A DNA stretch of 64,000 nucleotides from Mactra quadrangularis (lineage: Eukaryota; Mollusca; Bivalvia; Venerida; Mactridae): NCBI GenBank assembly GCA_025267735.1, contig CM046297.1, positions 10,352,515 to 10,416,514 on the forward strand, read 5' to 3'. Position 1 is the first letter of the stretch. Every line of letters begins with the position of its first letter. Below are positions 34,001-49,000 of this stretch, in pieces. Below the pieces are notes generated by a model. That model ran no database searches. It had not been told where the DNA came from and saw nothing but the letters and a program-made list of their open reading frames with translations. The position numbers and the translations under genes were made by a program.

Positions 34001-37000
34001 GGTACCTGGTGATAATGCAGTACATCCTGATGGAAAACCTGACCCTACCAAAGAAACATCACATACACCAAATGAAGAGAGGGAACCTGAGTATAAAGCA
34101 GTACATCCTGATGGAAAACCTGACCCTACCAAAGAAACATCACATACACCAAATGAAGAGAGGATACCTGGTGATAATGCAGTACATCCTGATGGAAAAC
34201 CTGACCCTACCAAAGAAAAATCACATACACCAAATGTAGAGAGGATACCTGGTGATAATGCAGTACATCCTGATGGAAAACCTGACCCTACCAAAGAAAC
34301 ATCACATACACCAAATGAAGAGAGGGTACCTGAGTATAATGCAGTACATCCTGATGGAAAACCTGACCCTCCCAAAGAAACATCACATACACCAAATGAA
34401 GAGAGGATACCTGGTGATAATGCAGTACATCCTGATGGAAAACCTGACCCTACTACAGAAACATCACATACACCAAATGTAGAGAGGGTACCTGGTGATA
34501 ATGCAGTACATCCTGATGGAAAACCTGACCCTACCAAAGAAACATCACATAATCCAAATGTAGAGAGGGTACCTGGTGATAATGCAGTACATCCTGATGG
34601 GAAACCTGATCCTACCACAGAAACATCACATAATCCAAATGTAGAGAGGGTACCTGGTGATAATGCAGTACATCCTGATGGAAAACCTGATCCTACCACA
34701 GAAACATCACATAATCCAAATGTAGAGAGGGTACCTGGTGATAATGCAGTACATCCTGATGGAAAACCTGACCCTACTACAGAAACATCACATACACCAA
34801 ATGTAGAGAGGGTACCTGGTGATAATGCAGTACATCCTGATGGAAAACCTGATCCTACCACAGAAACATCACATAATCCAAATGTAGAGAGGGTACCTGG
34901 TGATAATGCAGTACATTCTGATGGAAAACCTGATCCTACCATAGAAACATCACATACACCAAATGTAGAGAGGGTACCTGGTGATAATGCAGTACATCCT
35001 GATGGAAAACCTGATCCTACCACAGAAACATCACATACACCAAATGTAGAGAGGGTACCTGGTGATAATGCAGTACATCCTGATGGAAAACCTGACCCTA
35101 CCACAGAAACATCACATACACCAAATGTAGAGAGGGTACCTGATGATAATGCAAAATCTGAGACACTTCCTCCTTTTGACAATCAGAAATGCAATATACC
35201 TGGCCAAATGAAAGCAAGCGATTACAGGTTTGTAATGTTTTTTTTTTAAACAAATATATATTTACTCACGTATTTGTTTTATTTTCAAATATGGTTCTTT
35301 TTTATTTAACATGCTGATCCACACCACTATCTCTTAAGTTTGGCTCTGCTGTTTGGAATCTTGCAGGAATTATTATAGCTCGTAAACAGGGGGCTTATGC
35401 ACATGTTCTTAGGAAAGTATCTCTGTGCAGCACGAAGACAAATGTATATAAAATAGAATATGCATATTTGCCTGAGTTTGTGCTTAGTTATTACTTTGAT
35501 GTCATACACTTAACTGTCTCGACCGTGTCTTATAGAAATGATTCTATGCACATGCATTTTATAAGAAAGAGAAGTGAAATGGGATGCATGTAACTTTGGC
35601 ACATTCGTTCGATAGTATCCTAGTTTGATTTCTATTCAGCCACTGCATTTGAAGCCGATTGTAAAATATAAATGTATTATTATTAGGTACAATGTAAATT
35701 GCTGGATATAAAAAATAAAGAACAAGGAAATAAAACAAATAGAAATTAAACAAAATCAAATTATAGCACAACAATCATTAATACGGACAACTATACATGA
35801 ATTTAAGAATAAATTAAAAAATGTGGAGGCGGTGAGGTTCGAACCACTGCAGTAAAATTTATGCATTGTCCAATATATTGTTTCTGACTCGTTACCGACT
35901 GCGCTATTTTGAACAATGACTTTGAACTATTATAGTATAGATATATACTTGAGATATTAAAGTTTGTTTTGATTTTCTGTGTAGTATTTACTGGTTATAC
36001 CTATCGTCATGCTTATGATTAGACTCATCCAACCTGTCACGGCTCACCGAATAAAATCGGACTATAATCAATAGTAAGCGTAAAACGATCATTCTAGTAG
36101 CTTAGTTTTGCTGATAAAGCTTTCCATTGTGTTGAACGATCGAATGTATGGATACAACCCTGCGCACAATCTATTAAATTTCTATTGTGATTGCCTTTAC
36201 CGCATAAGCTATTCCAAATACATATTTGTTTAATAAGTATATGTATATGTTTAAATAAGTACTGACAATTGGCACACTAAATGTTTACGTTTACATTTTC
36301 TTCTGCACGTTGTCCGCCATATTGATTGAAACCGCACTGTGTTGACAGTGTGCTGTTTAAGTGTTTATATTAGTTGGAATAAAGGTCATGACTAATATTC
36401 GCATAAGAATGATTGAGCATTAATACTTATAATATTCAATGATACTATCATAATTATTACATTTACTGTTAAACTGTCTGTTTCAATGTATTGAGAGTGT
36501 TATCATTATTATTCAAAAAGACGTGACTGTAGTTAAAGTGACTGATTATTATACACTACAATGATTATAATTTATGTCTTTGTAGAGTTCAAAATGATAC
36601 AATCAAAATAAGATTTCATTTATTGGTTAGTGATGAGCATAAATTTGATCTTGAAAAATATAAATGCATTCTGACATTTGGGGATTACGAGTTGGGAGGT
36701 TGGCAAAACAGAAATCGAGTGATGAACAAAGTAAGGTAAGAATAGTTAGAATGCTCTGTTGTATAAAATGTGTTTTTTTCTGAAATCTTTTTGTTGAATT
36801 ATCTATGAGTGTCGTCCCATACATGTAATACAATCAAAGCACTGGAGTGACCTGAACTTATCAATCATTTTGTTACATTCCATTCAAAAGTTAAACAAAG
36901 TTGAGCCATTATTTTAATATTTCTAGAATTTGGTTCTATATGTTTAATAATTATATTTTTGTCATTTTGCAATAGTTTTTTTCTGTTAATAATATTGTAA

Positions 37001-40000
37001 TTTGCAATTTAGTCAATATACTTCTTATTATAATGACAATGTTATTCTGTGTAAACATTTAATCTCTATATCACCCTGTCCCGTAATAAAACCTCTATTT
37101 AATGCACGCATTATGTAATAATATGTTCTGAATTATAATTCTATGTCATTTAGTCTACCAATTTTACTTTCATATCCAGTCAGTACAAACATGCCTTGGA
37201 GTTATCAATCCTTTCATGATAAGCAGACGACGCTGCGTTTTCAGTGGTTTGGAAAAATAATCCGATAATCTGTAATCGCCGATATGTTTTTGTTCAAAAC
37301 AGGCCATTTATGCCATTATACTTAGCAGACAATTAAAAACTAGGGTTTTAGAATAAATATTTAATGCGCAATTACGATTATGTCATTGCAATCGAATACC
37401 ATACAGTTTGAAAAAAAAATGCTACAGCAATTTTTGTAAAGCATCTGGAATTCTGTATTGTTGAAAATGTGTCATATAGGAGAGTATTTGTTAGATCTCA
37501 TTTCACGGCGTCTCAACGCCGTGATATTGTGATGGGTGTATTTTGATAGCAATGGGCAAAAGTCACGTGACTTAAATCCTTTCGATTTCTACTGCCGACA
37601 TTTTATTGTTTTTTAAATGCAGTCATAGTACAACCCATTTCCATTAAAAGTGACATAGGAAAATCATATTTGGGGGAACCATATAAACAATATTTCTATC
37701 AAAAGTGCAACACACGTAAAATCAGCGTTTTATATCAACCATTGCCGCAAATCCTTTCGACTCACATGAAAAGGAGTAGGTATATTTTCCGGACCAGCGG
37801 ACCAGTTTAGTATACGGATGCAGTAAAAACAAATATGCGCATCATTATGTGTGCATAGTAGAGATTTGCCAATATGTTATTTGAAACGATAAAATTGATA
37901 GAGTTTTGGGAAATTACATTTAATGTTAATTCAAATGTAAATATATAAAAAAATCACGACAAAACATTTAATTTTTAAAATAAAGATGTTTCTTTCTTTA
38001 AAAATGTCCAGTAACATTCAAACTCATCACAGCGGTTACGTCACGCGTTGCTACTTTAATTGATCTGATAAAGGAGATAACCGCTGCGGGGAGTTTTCTG
38101 CCATTTTTTGTCAGATCTTTACGTAACTTCATGCAATGATAACATACCATGTGATGAACGGATTAAGACAGTAACCACAACTCTACCTGGCTTAATACAA
38201 ACTCCTCACAATGCTTACGTCACGCTTTGCTACTTAATTGATTGATAAAGGGAGATAACCGCTGTGGGGAGTTTGGGCTTAATAATGGATTATTTTCCAT
38301 TATTTATTTTTTTTTGCGTTAAAGGTTTCAAATTGTTGGATATCTCTGCCATTTATGGTAAGAAGTTTAAAAAATTTGATAAAACAATTAATTACCATCA
38401 GTTGCCAATAATTAGACAGTAACCAAAACTCTACTTGTCTTAAAAATGGATTATTTCCCTTTGTTAATTTTGCGTTAAAGTTTTCAAATTGTAGATATCT
38501 TTGCCATTTCTGGTTAGATGTTTATGAAATTTTTTATACAAAGATTACATGCTATCTGTTAAAAAGAATTAGACAGTAACTACAACTCTACCTAACCTAT
38601 TAATGGATTATTTCATTTTGTTATTTTTGCATCAATTTTTTTTAATTGTTGAATATCTCTGCCATTTATGGTTAGATGTTTATGAAATTTCCTACAATGA
38701 TTACAAACCATTTGTTGAAAGAATTAGACAGTTATGGTTACTCTACCTGGCTTAAATATGGATTATATCCCTTTGTATTTTTATGGTAAATATCTTACAT
38801 ATCTTTACCAGCCCCGTGTTCAGTATCTACTGTTAGCAAACGTTACGGATACGGGAGAACTTAACCCGCAGCCAATTCAACCTGTGCAATACTCAACACA
38901 AAATACACAACTCAATCCGTTAGTATGATATTGAGTTGTCTCGGGTTGAGCTGTCAATAGGTTCAGTTGTTCCGATTCTACCGTTACAGAATGTTCAAGG
39001 TACCTGAACACGCTGCTGGGCACGTTGATTATTGTATTCTAAAATAAATATACTTGAGACGATATAAGACGCTAGCGCATATTGCTTGAATGTTTTTACT
39101 CTAAGGAGTATACACGGCTAAACGGTGGTTCAAGCATTTTTTGAAATGCTTATACTTGTTTATTAGTTATTGAGTAACTGTACAATATTTGACTTCAAAT
39201 TCAGGGCTGATATGGCATTCACTACGGCATTTTAAACAAATACTCGGCCACTATGGAAAAGTCACGGACTTAATAAAATACCTCGGCTATTATGATATTA
39301 GGGCATATTGATTGGTTCTTAATCATATAATTGCCGAGTTTTCTCATAAAGGGTCTGTTTTTCTACAGACAAAATGCCACCGTTATGAATTTTGGTAAAA
39401 TCTTTTGTGTTTTTGATTATTGACCCTTACGTAATATCCTTTATCTATTATACTAATTATTTAAGGATAAAATGACTGTCTTCACCCAAATTAAAAAGCC
39501 ATTATGAAAACACTTAATTATTAACATTATATTAACTACATTACTTTCTTTCATATAACTGCATGAAGGAAGATTTTTTTATGTCATGCTTATCATTCGC
39601 CTTGCATTTTCCATGTGATTTTCATACTTTCAAATAAAAATTTGTACTCATCAATATGTGTGTAAAGTTAAAAAATGCTGATTTAATGGATTTTTTTATA
39701 ATATTCTAGGCATTTACTATACAATTTTTTTATATTTTGATGTTCATGGGCATTTTGCCTAGAAAAATAAAAAATATGACCAAGTATTGTGGTTATAACA
39801 AACAAACAATCCTTTATCTTGACGTCAGAATGACGTTTTTGACGTCATATTGATAAATGTTTAACGCATATAGCGGGAAAATCGTCCAAACAACTCTTCT
39901 CAAATTTTGCTGTATAAAAGTCTACACCATGCTTTACATCATATCAAAACTTGGCAAAAATCTATCGGGCAGATGTTTTATAAAACCGGTTTGAAGGCAT

Positions 40001-43000
40001 TTTTCTTGATTTTTTTCTGATGTTGCCAATTCGGAAGGTTTTGCCTCTTTCGAATATTTTAGTATAAAACTTATACTTACACTGTTCAGGTTGTAGATAA
40101 TGATGTAAGCTTTAAACTGATGTATAATTTGTTGTTGTTGCGCGGAAAATGAAGATTTAGCAACACATTATAGACGTTCTTTTACCATTGTCGACTGACG
40201 TAAAAAGTGCACGCGGTCGTCATGTTTACGACGTCATGGTAACGTTATTAGCAATAATGACGTCAAATAAAGTGTAGATCCGAATCAGAAAAATCAGTAC
40301 CAAAAATTATTTGCAAATCTAAAAAAAGTCAGAAGTACCATACCACATTAATTAGTGACCAAACAAATGACTAAAACTATTTTTGTATAATTATTTATTA
40401 ACTTATTTTAAAAGTTGTTTATAACATACAGAAAAACAATTTTACCACACACACATACACCCCCACCCACGTACAAACATGCATACATACATACATTTGT
40501 ACATTCATATATACAAACATACACACATGCATACATACGTAAATACTTGTATTCATACTTATTTCTTTTAAGGAATGCAAACACTAATTCACAGTTCGGG
40601 ACTGCACACCTTAATATTACTTGTTCTTCATAAGATATATATAATCAAAGCACTGGAGTCCTGGAGGAACGATGTCCTGAACTGATTTGATAAATAAAGA
40701 TTATAATTATGTAAAAATCAAACTTACTGCCATTCCATCGATTCGAAAACCATTGATATTTGAAATTATTGCTTATGTACAGTACTCCATGTCAAATGAA
40801 CAACATTTATGTCCTCAATATCTGTACAGTCGCTCAAACAATGTGAAATTTAATTATATTTTGTCTCTAATACGACTAGAACTATTTCTTCTTCTTTCTA
40901 GAAATATTTAAAGAAATGGGTTTAAAGAGACAGATGGGCACAGTATAAACGAAAAGTCGTCAAAAGCCTGATTGATTAGAGACACGAACATAAAGTCCCT
41001 GGTTTGATATAGGCAAATAACCATATTTTCTTCAAGTGCGTCCGACGGGTCCAATAGACGTTTGACATTGTGTCATTTGCATACATAAGGGTGCATTTGC
41101 GCAATGGCGCGCTTTAGATTGAACACTGGATTTATACAGTTAAATATCCGATTCGCCAATGTCTGTTCCATTTCGTCAATTTGCGCATAATTCTCCATTG
41201 CGTGTTTAAGACATATCCTGTTGTTTTATTGCTGATAATATATTAACGCCCAAAAAAGTTATTTAATAATTAAAACTTCATTTCGCTACTGACTGCTCCA
41301 TTTCGTCCATTTTGCCCAAAATTCTATATTGCGTGTTTTAGTCATACCCGCAGTAAACCAGTCGATGTCTGTTCCAATTAGTCGATTAGCACAAAATTCT
41401 CCATTAGTGTTTTAGTCGTATCATGTTGCTCTATTGCCGGATGAAAAATCAAATCTATGGAATAAGTCGCAAGCGATTATCAGGATACTATACTAACCGG
41501 AAACATCCGAATCAAATTTTGTAGTAATGATATGCGGAGTGGATCGGGGTTTTTCCTTAGATTTACCAGATATGTGAACCTGCGTTCCGCACAAAAAACT
41601 GTGAACTGCACAACGTCTATGGAATGAATGTAGTGCCCCCAAAGAAAGTTGAATAAATCAACCAATAAGCATAACAACTCGGTTAAACATATATAATTAG
41701 GAAGTCAAATGAATATTTTAATTAATAGTTACCTCGGCTTTCCTTTTATAAGAAAGAAACGAGCTTGACATGGTGATAATAGTATCTGACAACCACTTTG
41801 CGCTTATTTATTAACATAAAGATGGCAACGGTCGCAAGGGAAATTCCCATGATGCCTAGCGTAACTTAGCATGCAACATGGCGGCCAATGTAACATGAAT
41901 AAATACAGGCATCAGACTGAAAAAGATTGTGGCTTTAAACAGAGTTAACAAATGGTAAAAACAGTTGATATTGTTACAAAAACTAAATATGAATCGATTA
42001 CAAGCGATGTCATTGCATGACAAAGCCACGCTACAAAAATATCGTATCAGGACCTGAAACTAGATCACTTGTCAATATATCAACATGTATATAATAAGCA
42101 GTTCTACTGGAGCACTACATTATTGCTGTACAATTTTGATATATTGACATAATTATAATCTTTATTTAAAAAATATGTTCAGGTCATCGTTCTTCCAGGC
42201 ATTCCAGTGCTTTGATTATAAATTGTTGCCAGTCGCTCAAATTGCGATCAGCAGTCCGAGCGCTGTCTAAATATTGACCAATTACAATGTAGGTAAGAAC
42301 TTGACTATACACTTAGTCAAGGTAAAACTGATTTGCGCTATCGATCAATCCGTCATTTAAAATGTATGGTACAAAACAGATACACCCAATGCCTCTTTTC
42401 GAATTTACATCGATCTCAAAAATGACTTTTTCAGACTAAAAACCGCGGCATCCCGCAGATCCACGGAAGTCTCAAAGGTCCAAACTGTAGTTTATGTACT
42501 TAAATACATTTATGAAAGAAGAAGATTTTTAAAATTATCTTTGTACTATTTACCTTGTTCAACTGTTAACAGCGCTTAATGATACCTTTCTTTTTGTTAT
42601 ATGATTTGTCCTACTTTGCTTTTTTTGCAGATGTATTGATGGAAATATATTTGAATTTGAATTTCAAGAAAACATTTCAAGGCATCTTATTACTGGTGAC
42701 AGACGTATACCCTACAAGTACTCCTTGGAGAAGATCGAGAAAGAAAAAATTTTATGGGAGGATTATTATCAGGCAGATAACCCAGGAAGTAGTTCTAACC
42801 GAACTCTTACCGTGACTTATAAAAAAATTGGTGAGTTTTCTTTTAAATTTTACGTCTAAAGAATTATAATTTAAATTAAAAACGTTATAGGCCGTTACAA
42901 ATACAATTTGCCTGACCCAGATTAATGTACCACACAATGTGTATGTCATTTGCAAAACTCAATTACAAATTTTGTTCGTATGTAAAATTATGTGTACGAT

Positions 43001-46000
43001 ATCATCTAAAACGTTTCTTTAATGGCCTATCTTGTAAGTAGTAAAGGAGCGTCTGCATATTCTGGACTATTTTTCTATTCCAAAAATATTTTCATTAACT
43101 TCACTGCTAAGCTTCACATAAATGTCTCTTATGAATTGGTTATCAATCTACTCATAGCCTAGTTACCATATGTACAGGTCGTCCACGTAAAAATTGCATG
43201 TACCAACATTGCCGGTTTCATTACACACTGATATTTTGGGGTGAATTATTTTTACAAAATTATAGTTTATTTAGTTTACACTTATTTTATAAACACACCA
43301 TTATATGGAATTGATAATGTGCATATACACTACTTAAAATAATGGTTTAATATCAAAGGTGAATCTTTCAATCATTAAAATGTTCATGCCTTAGCTTTTT
43401 CACCTATGTAGTGGACAAATCCATTGTTTAAAGTACAAAAACACGCATGACCTAGAATACGACCTGTAAGAATGGTTATCTAATAAGATTTAAAATCATG
43501 TAGCAATATTAACAATCTAACAAATTACCAAGTACTGAACATGGCCCTTTCTACTAGCTCAGACAGTAGGACACAAGTCTACTGATTGAGGGGTCGTGAG
43601 TTCGATTATCGGACTTTGCATATTTCCAGGAACAGGAACAGTGAGTACCGCCGTAATATGACCTTTACAATGAGTTGCTACGGCGTTAAACCCTGCAAAA
43701 TACAGTATATTTCAGTATATTTTCCATTGCTACTCAATATAGTCATGTCCAACTTTTAGGCCCATACATAATCTCGAGCCAATATTCGATTGTTAATTTT
43801 TTTATTTATTTATTTATTTTATTTATTGGATTTAACGCCGTATCAACACAATTTAGGTCATTTCACGGCGTCCAGCGCACCTAACCTAGCTTTCCTGGAC
43901 CATTGTCTATAACCAGTACTCACCTACCCTTCCATAAGGCCGGAAACTTCTCCATATTATCTAACCAATGGAGGAAAATCGACATTATTGTCAAATTTTC
44001 ATGGAAGGGTATAACCTCCCCGGGTGGGATTCGAACCCGCACCCCCTCGGGCACGAGTATCTAAATCCCGGCGCGCTACCAACTGCGCTATCGACCCGGG
44101 TTCGATTGTTAATAGAAAAGTATAGGGGAAAAGGCTTTGAACGGTCATAACTCTTTTTTTTCTTAAAATACACATTTTATGCAAATGATGCAAAAAGTTT
44201 TAACTTTCTGCTTTCATTTGATTGTTTTTATTGTTTTGTAAAATTGTTAAGTTTTGGTCCTATTTAAGGTTTTATATGATTACTCACGTTACTATAAAAT
44301 AAGAAGTGAAATAATGCTGACATAAGTTGAAAAATAAAGTCTTTCCAATTTTTTTATCATATGTGTGCAAATGACATGAGAAAGCTGTATGTTTCTAGTT
44401 GTCGGAGCACTTTTTATATTTAAAATATCTAAATGAAGTTTTGGTCCTTTTTGCACTTATTTACAAAAGGTTTGGATTTTTTTGATTATTTTGTTTCATA
44501 ATTTTATAGTGTGCGCTATCGGATTTATGGACCCCTGGTTTGATTGTATAATACACTGCTTATAGCAAGGCACAGCGGGTACACTTTTATGACAGGATTA
44601 CCTTCCTGTCTCTGTTTTATTGAAAACTATATGTGTATATACATGTAAATGTATTTGTATCTGTCAAATGATATTGTGATAAAGGTTCAAAAATAATTAT
44701 GATGAAAGTGTTACTATTCTAGGCTGGTTAGAATATAAATAATTTATCTTTTTTGTAATTCTTTTTATTTTCATATAGTTTACAAGTAAAAATACATGTA
44801 TAATGATAGAATTTGATAATAAAAAACACAAGCATAATAGTACAATGATGTTATAATAATATATGCATGTTGATTTACTATGTTAACATTATCAAGAGTT
44901 ATTAGAATTTCATAAAAGAAAACAACTTTTAATCCAGTAATATTATTGTAAATAAAAACATATTATAGATTTATGGAGAATGTTTAACAAAAGAAATAGT
45001 TTCTTATTTGATACTGTTTGACCATTTTTGACATGGAAAAGAAAAAATTCCGTAGGGAGAAAAAACCTTATGCATGGAAAAAGGACAGTCAACTTAACGA
45101 GTTTTAGTTTCATATGTATGAGACTTGTCAAAATGATACAAAACATCTATAAATGAACACATAAAAGTACCTTCTCAGGTTTTGTATTAGTATATTTGAT
45201 TATCAATATAATGAATATTTTAACACATCCAAAAAACAAGCATAACTACTTTTCTAAGTGTTAAATTTCTTAATAGAGACTAGATAAAATTTGTATTTGG
45301 TTGGTTACTTAGGGTCAGCAGAATTGAAGCAAAAAAGGGAAAAAAATAAAATAAATTAAATTCTCTACAGAATAATTACAATATTTCATTTACCACTGGA
45401 GCTTACCGTTTAAGATTGTGACTAACAAGGGAGATAAAAAAGGCATGAACTATACAAGAGTATTCTCCCTTGGATGATAAGTTAATAATGAGTATAACAT
45501 AATCACTTACTGAAGTTAAAAAAAATACCAAAAAACAACAGTAAACATAAATAATTTTAATATAATAAGAACCATATAATAGTTACGATAATTTGATTTT
45601 ACACCTGTCCAAAAGTAATATGCATATAACATTCAGACTGAGTTAATATTATAAATATAATCAATAGTTTTCTTCTTTTACATGTATAAAATTATCTTTA
45701 CACCCATACATATTCATGTAACAATTCACATATTCACATACATAATCAAACGTTTCTTTCTTGGAGATCCAATCTACAATGAATAAAAAATCAAACATTA
45801 AGTCAGGTAAATACATGTATTTACAAATAAACAATATAAACTGCACACAAAGTTTGTAATTTTTTGTGAATTCAGAGAGAATAAAGAAATAGAAGAAATA
45901 TAGAAGTATAGAAAGAGGGATGAAAAATAAAAAAGGAAAAGCCATCCGGTGGATGGTTAGGATATAAACACATAGCTGTGGTAGGTGGAGGAACAAAGTG

Positions 46001-49000
46001 TTGGTGTATTGTTAGAAAATGCCCAGTTTATAATACATAACATCATAATCTTTGACAGCTGTTACTGCATTTGATATGTTGATACCAAAGTAATTAATGG
46101 AGACCACATCCTATCAAATGTATGAAGACTTGACGATATAATAGCATTGTATTGTTCAACTTTGTATAAGTATAAGACCAGCTGTCTCTGAAAATCTTGT
46201 AAATTAGGAATCATTGAATTCATTTTACATTTGAATATATGCTGCTTAGCTAGTATAAGGAATTTGTATAAAATATCTTGATGTCTGTCATTACCAAGCA
46301 AAATATCCTGTTTTGACCAATTAGTGCTAATGTTTGGACAGTTGTTTGCTATCCATAACTTAACGGCCTGCCAAAATGTCTTGACCACATCGCAGTCAAA
46401 AAATAAATGAGCTATAGATTCAATTGAAGAATTACAAAAAGTACAATTATCATCATTTTGTATGCCCATCTTTTTAAGTAAGAATTTTGTACCCAGAATT
46501 CTTTGGTTAATTCTATATTGAAACCATTGAAGTTTGCTTTCCTGTAAAACTTTAAAAGGCATTTTGTATGTTTGTTTCCAGTTAATATAGTTTACATTGA
46601 GGTCATATTTCCATTTCATTTCAGAATTTCTGGTCACCGGATGTAAATTTAAAACATCGTAAAATATGCGACACCCTTTTTTAGATTGTGAAGTCAATTT
46701 AATAAATAATGGTTGAATAGGGTTGTAACTATTACATGATAAATGATGTAATCTAGCATTATTGAGGAATTTCTTGAATGAACAATATTGTTATACTGTA
46801 AAAAATTAGTTGCACAAGAATATCTCTCTTTAAATTCATCATAAGAATAAAAATTTCCCATATTGTTAACAAAGTCATTTACTGTAGAAATGCCCTTTAT
46901 AATATAATTTTTGTCACAGTAGGATTTGCCCGCAATCTTAAAATTTGAATTGTGCCACACTGGCATTGATAAGAAATCATACCAAGATTTAACTGAAGCC
47001 TTTTCATTGAAATCAATATATGCTTTCCACACATCTTTCCAGAAATCATTATGACAATTAGTAATGGTTTTCTTTACATAGTCTGATCCGTACCGGCTAA
47101 AATGTTGGAGCCACGGACAGATAGATTCGACAAGATTAAAATATTTTGTATTGCAGTTAATTAACCGTCTAACCCAGGTAAGTTTCATAGACTGGTCAAA
47201 GAATGATACATCTATCATTCTAATTCCACCATAACAATAATCTTGAGTGATAAGTTTTCTCTTAATTTTATCAGGATTGTTGCTCCAGAGAAATTTAAAA
47301 AACATGTTTTGAATTCTTTTAACAATTTCATCAGGGGGAGATGGTAGACCCATCATTAAATTTATCAATTTAGGTAGAGCTAAAGATTTAATAACTGTAT
47401 TTCTTCCTATTGGAGTTAATATTCTTTTCGACCAGGTTGATAATAGGCATTTAATTTCTTCTATTTTAGGGTTAAATTATTATTTATTATATTTTTGAGA
47501 TTTAATGTAAAAGTTACACCTAACAATTTGAAAGATTCTTTTTCCCAGGTTAAACCTAGTTCTGGGCAAATCACATGATCAGTGTTCTTCATTGAACCTA
47601 TCCATATAGCTTTTGTTTTATCTATATTAACATTAAGGCCGGATATTTTGGCATAGAATTTTAAAACATTGATTGAATTATACAGAGACTTTTCAGAACC
47701 ATCAAGTAATAAGGATGTGTCATCAGCATATTGAGAAATTAAGTATTCCTGATCATTAATTTTGATTCCTTTTATATCATTATTTTGTTTTATCAGTAAA
47801 GATAGGATTTCAGCACATAAAATAAAAAGATAAGGTGAAAGAGGATCTCCTTGTCTGCATCCACGGTGAAGATAGAACCAATCAGATAAATGGCCGTTTA
47901 CTTAAACGCATGATTGAATATTCTTATAAAAAACATGTATCCATTTTTTTATGTCTGTACCAAAGTTAAAAAAGTCTAAGACTTTTGACATAAATTCCCA
48001 ACAGATTGAATCAAATGCTGTAGCAAAATCAATGAGAAGAACCATTCCAGGATAATTAAACTTTTCAGTATAAGACATAACGTCATACATTAATCTAATG
48101 TTTTCACCTAAGAAACGTCCTGGAATAAACCCAGTTTGGTCTTCACTTATTACAGTATTGAGAACTGACTTTATTCTGTTTGCTATGGCTGCAGACGCTA
48201 TTTTGTACGAAATATTTAGTAAAGATATAGGACGCCAATTCTTTAGATATTGTTTGTCTTTGTTGCCTTTGGGTATACAAGTTATTACGCCAAGTTTTTG
48301 AGAAACTGAAAGTTCACCATTATCAAAAGCTGAATTGATTGACCTAACAAGAAAATGACCAATTTTTGACCAGAAAACTTTATAGAAAGCAGCTGTGAAA
48401 CCAGAATTCCCTGGGGCAGAATAATTAGACATATTTTTCAAGCTTAACAACATTTCTTTATATGATAATTTCCCTTCTAAAGAAGTTTTCATTGATTCAT
48501 TAAGTTTTTTTACTGAGTTATTTGGGAAAAGTGTATCTAAATTAACATTTTCACAGTCTCTATTTGAATATAAATTTTTGTAATGAGTTTCAGTTTCTTT
48601 AAGAATTTCATTTTGATCAAGTAAAAGGTTACCAGACTTTGAGTATAAAGAGTTCATTATTTTTGAGGTGAAATTACGGTTTTCTAAATTGCAGAAATAT
48701 TTTGTGGGTTTTTCCCCCTCCAGTATCCATTTTGCTCTTGATCTTACTAGATTTCCTTCCAATTTATTTTTTCTTAAATCAATTAATTCTTTTTTCTTTG
48801 ATTCTAGCATAGATATATCAAAATTGTTTGAGTTTTGTAAATTTTCAATTTCATTTTCAAGGTTTTTTTTCTGCCAAGTTTTGATTTTTCTTTTTACTTG
48901 ATGAATATGCAATAGTTTTCCCTCTTACTTCCATTAAAAGGGTTTCAAAGAATAACTGATCTGAAATAGTAAGTTTTAACTCTGCATCAGGAATTAAGTT

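Larger units (their letters stand above)
36736..42630 (+). other. RNF213-like intron 3
   Basis: It holds family B copies (36832, 40643, and an inverted one ending near 42218), a tandem family E block (38030-38790), a family C MITE (38814-39020), a TGACGTCA-rich inverted element (about 39812-40270) and an ACAT-rich microsatellite (40444-40545). No exon is recognised. Confidence 0.55.

Noticed and set aside
32227..34482. A series of 76-157 residue frames in another + strand frame of the array
   Set aside because: They are shadows of the same 81-bp repeat and are cut by the NVER-type units.
31935..35154. Regular direct repeats resembling a CRISPR array
   Set aside because: There are no unique spacers, the unit is coding, and the context is a eukaryotic gene.
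32015..35182. A 1,055-residue open frame on the minus strand, opposite the RNF213-like repeat exon
   Set aside because: The 81-bp unit is a multiple of three and has no stop in this frame, so the whole array stays open automatically. The frame has no start context or splice partners and the + strand frame is supported by phase on both sides.
35823..35914. Possible tRNA gene on the minus strand
   Set aside because: The acceptor and T stems do not pair, so it is a relic only.
42579..42815. A 78-residue frame starting from ATG around exon 4
   Set aside because: The splice phase from exons 3 and 5 demands the neighbouring frame, which encodes the CBM20-like half.
44020..44100. A tRNA-like sequence with perfect A and B boxes
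   Set aside because: It is the head of the SINE at 43798-44100, bounded by a 13-bp target duplication, not a tRNA gene.
45661..45996. A 111-residue hydrophobic minus-strand frame
   Set aside because: It probably lies in the 3' part of the Tx1/L1-type LINE; composition is AT-driven and no domain is seen.
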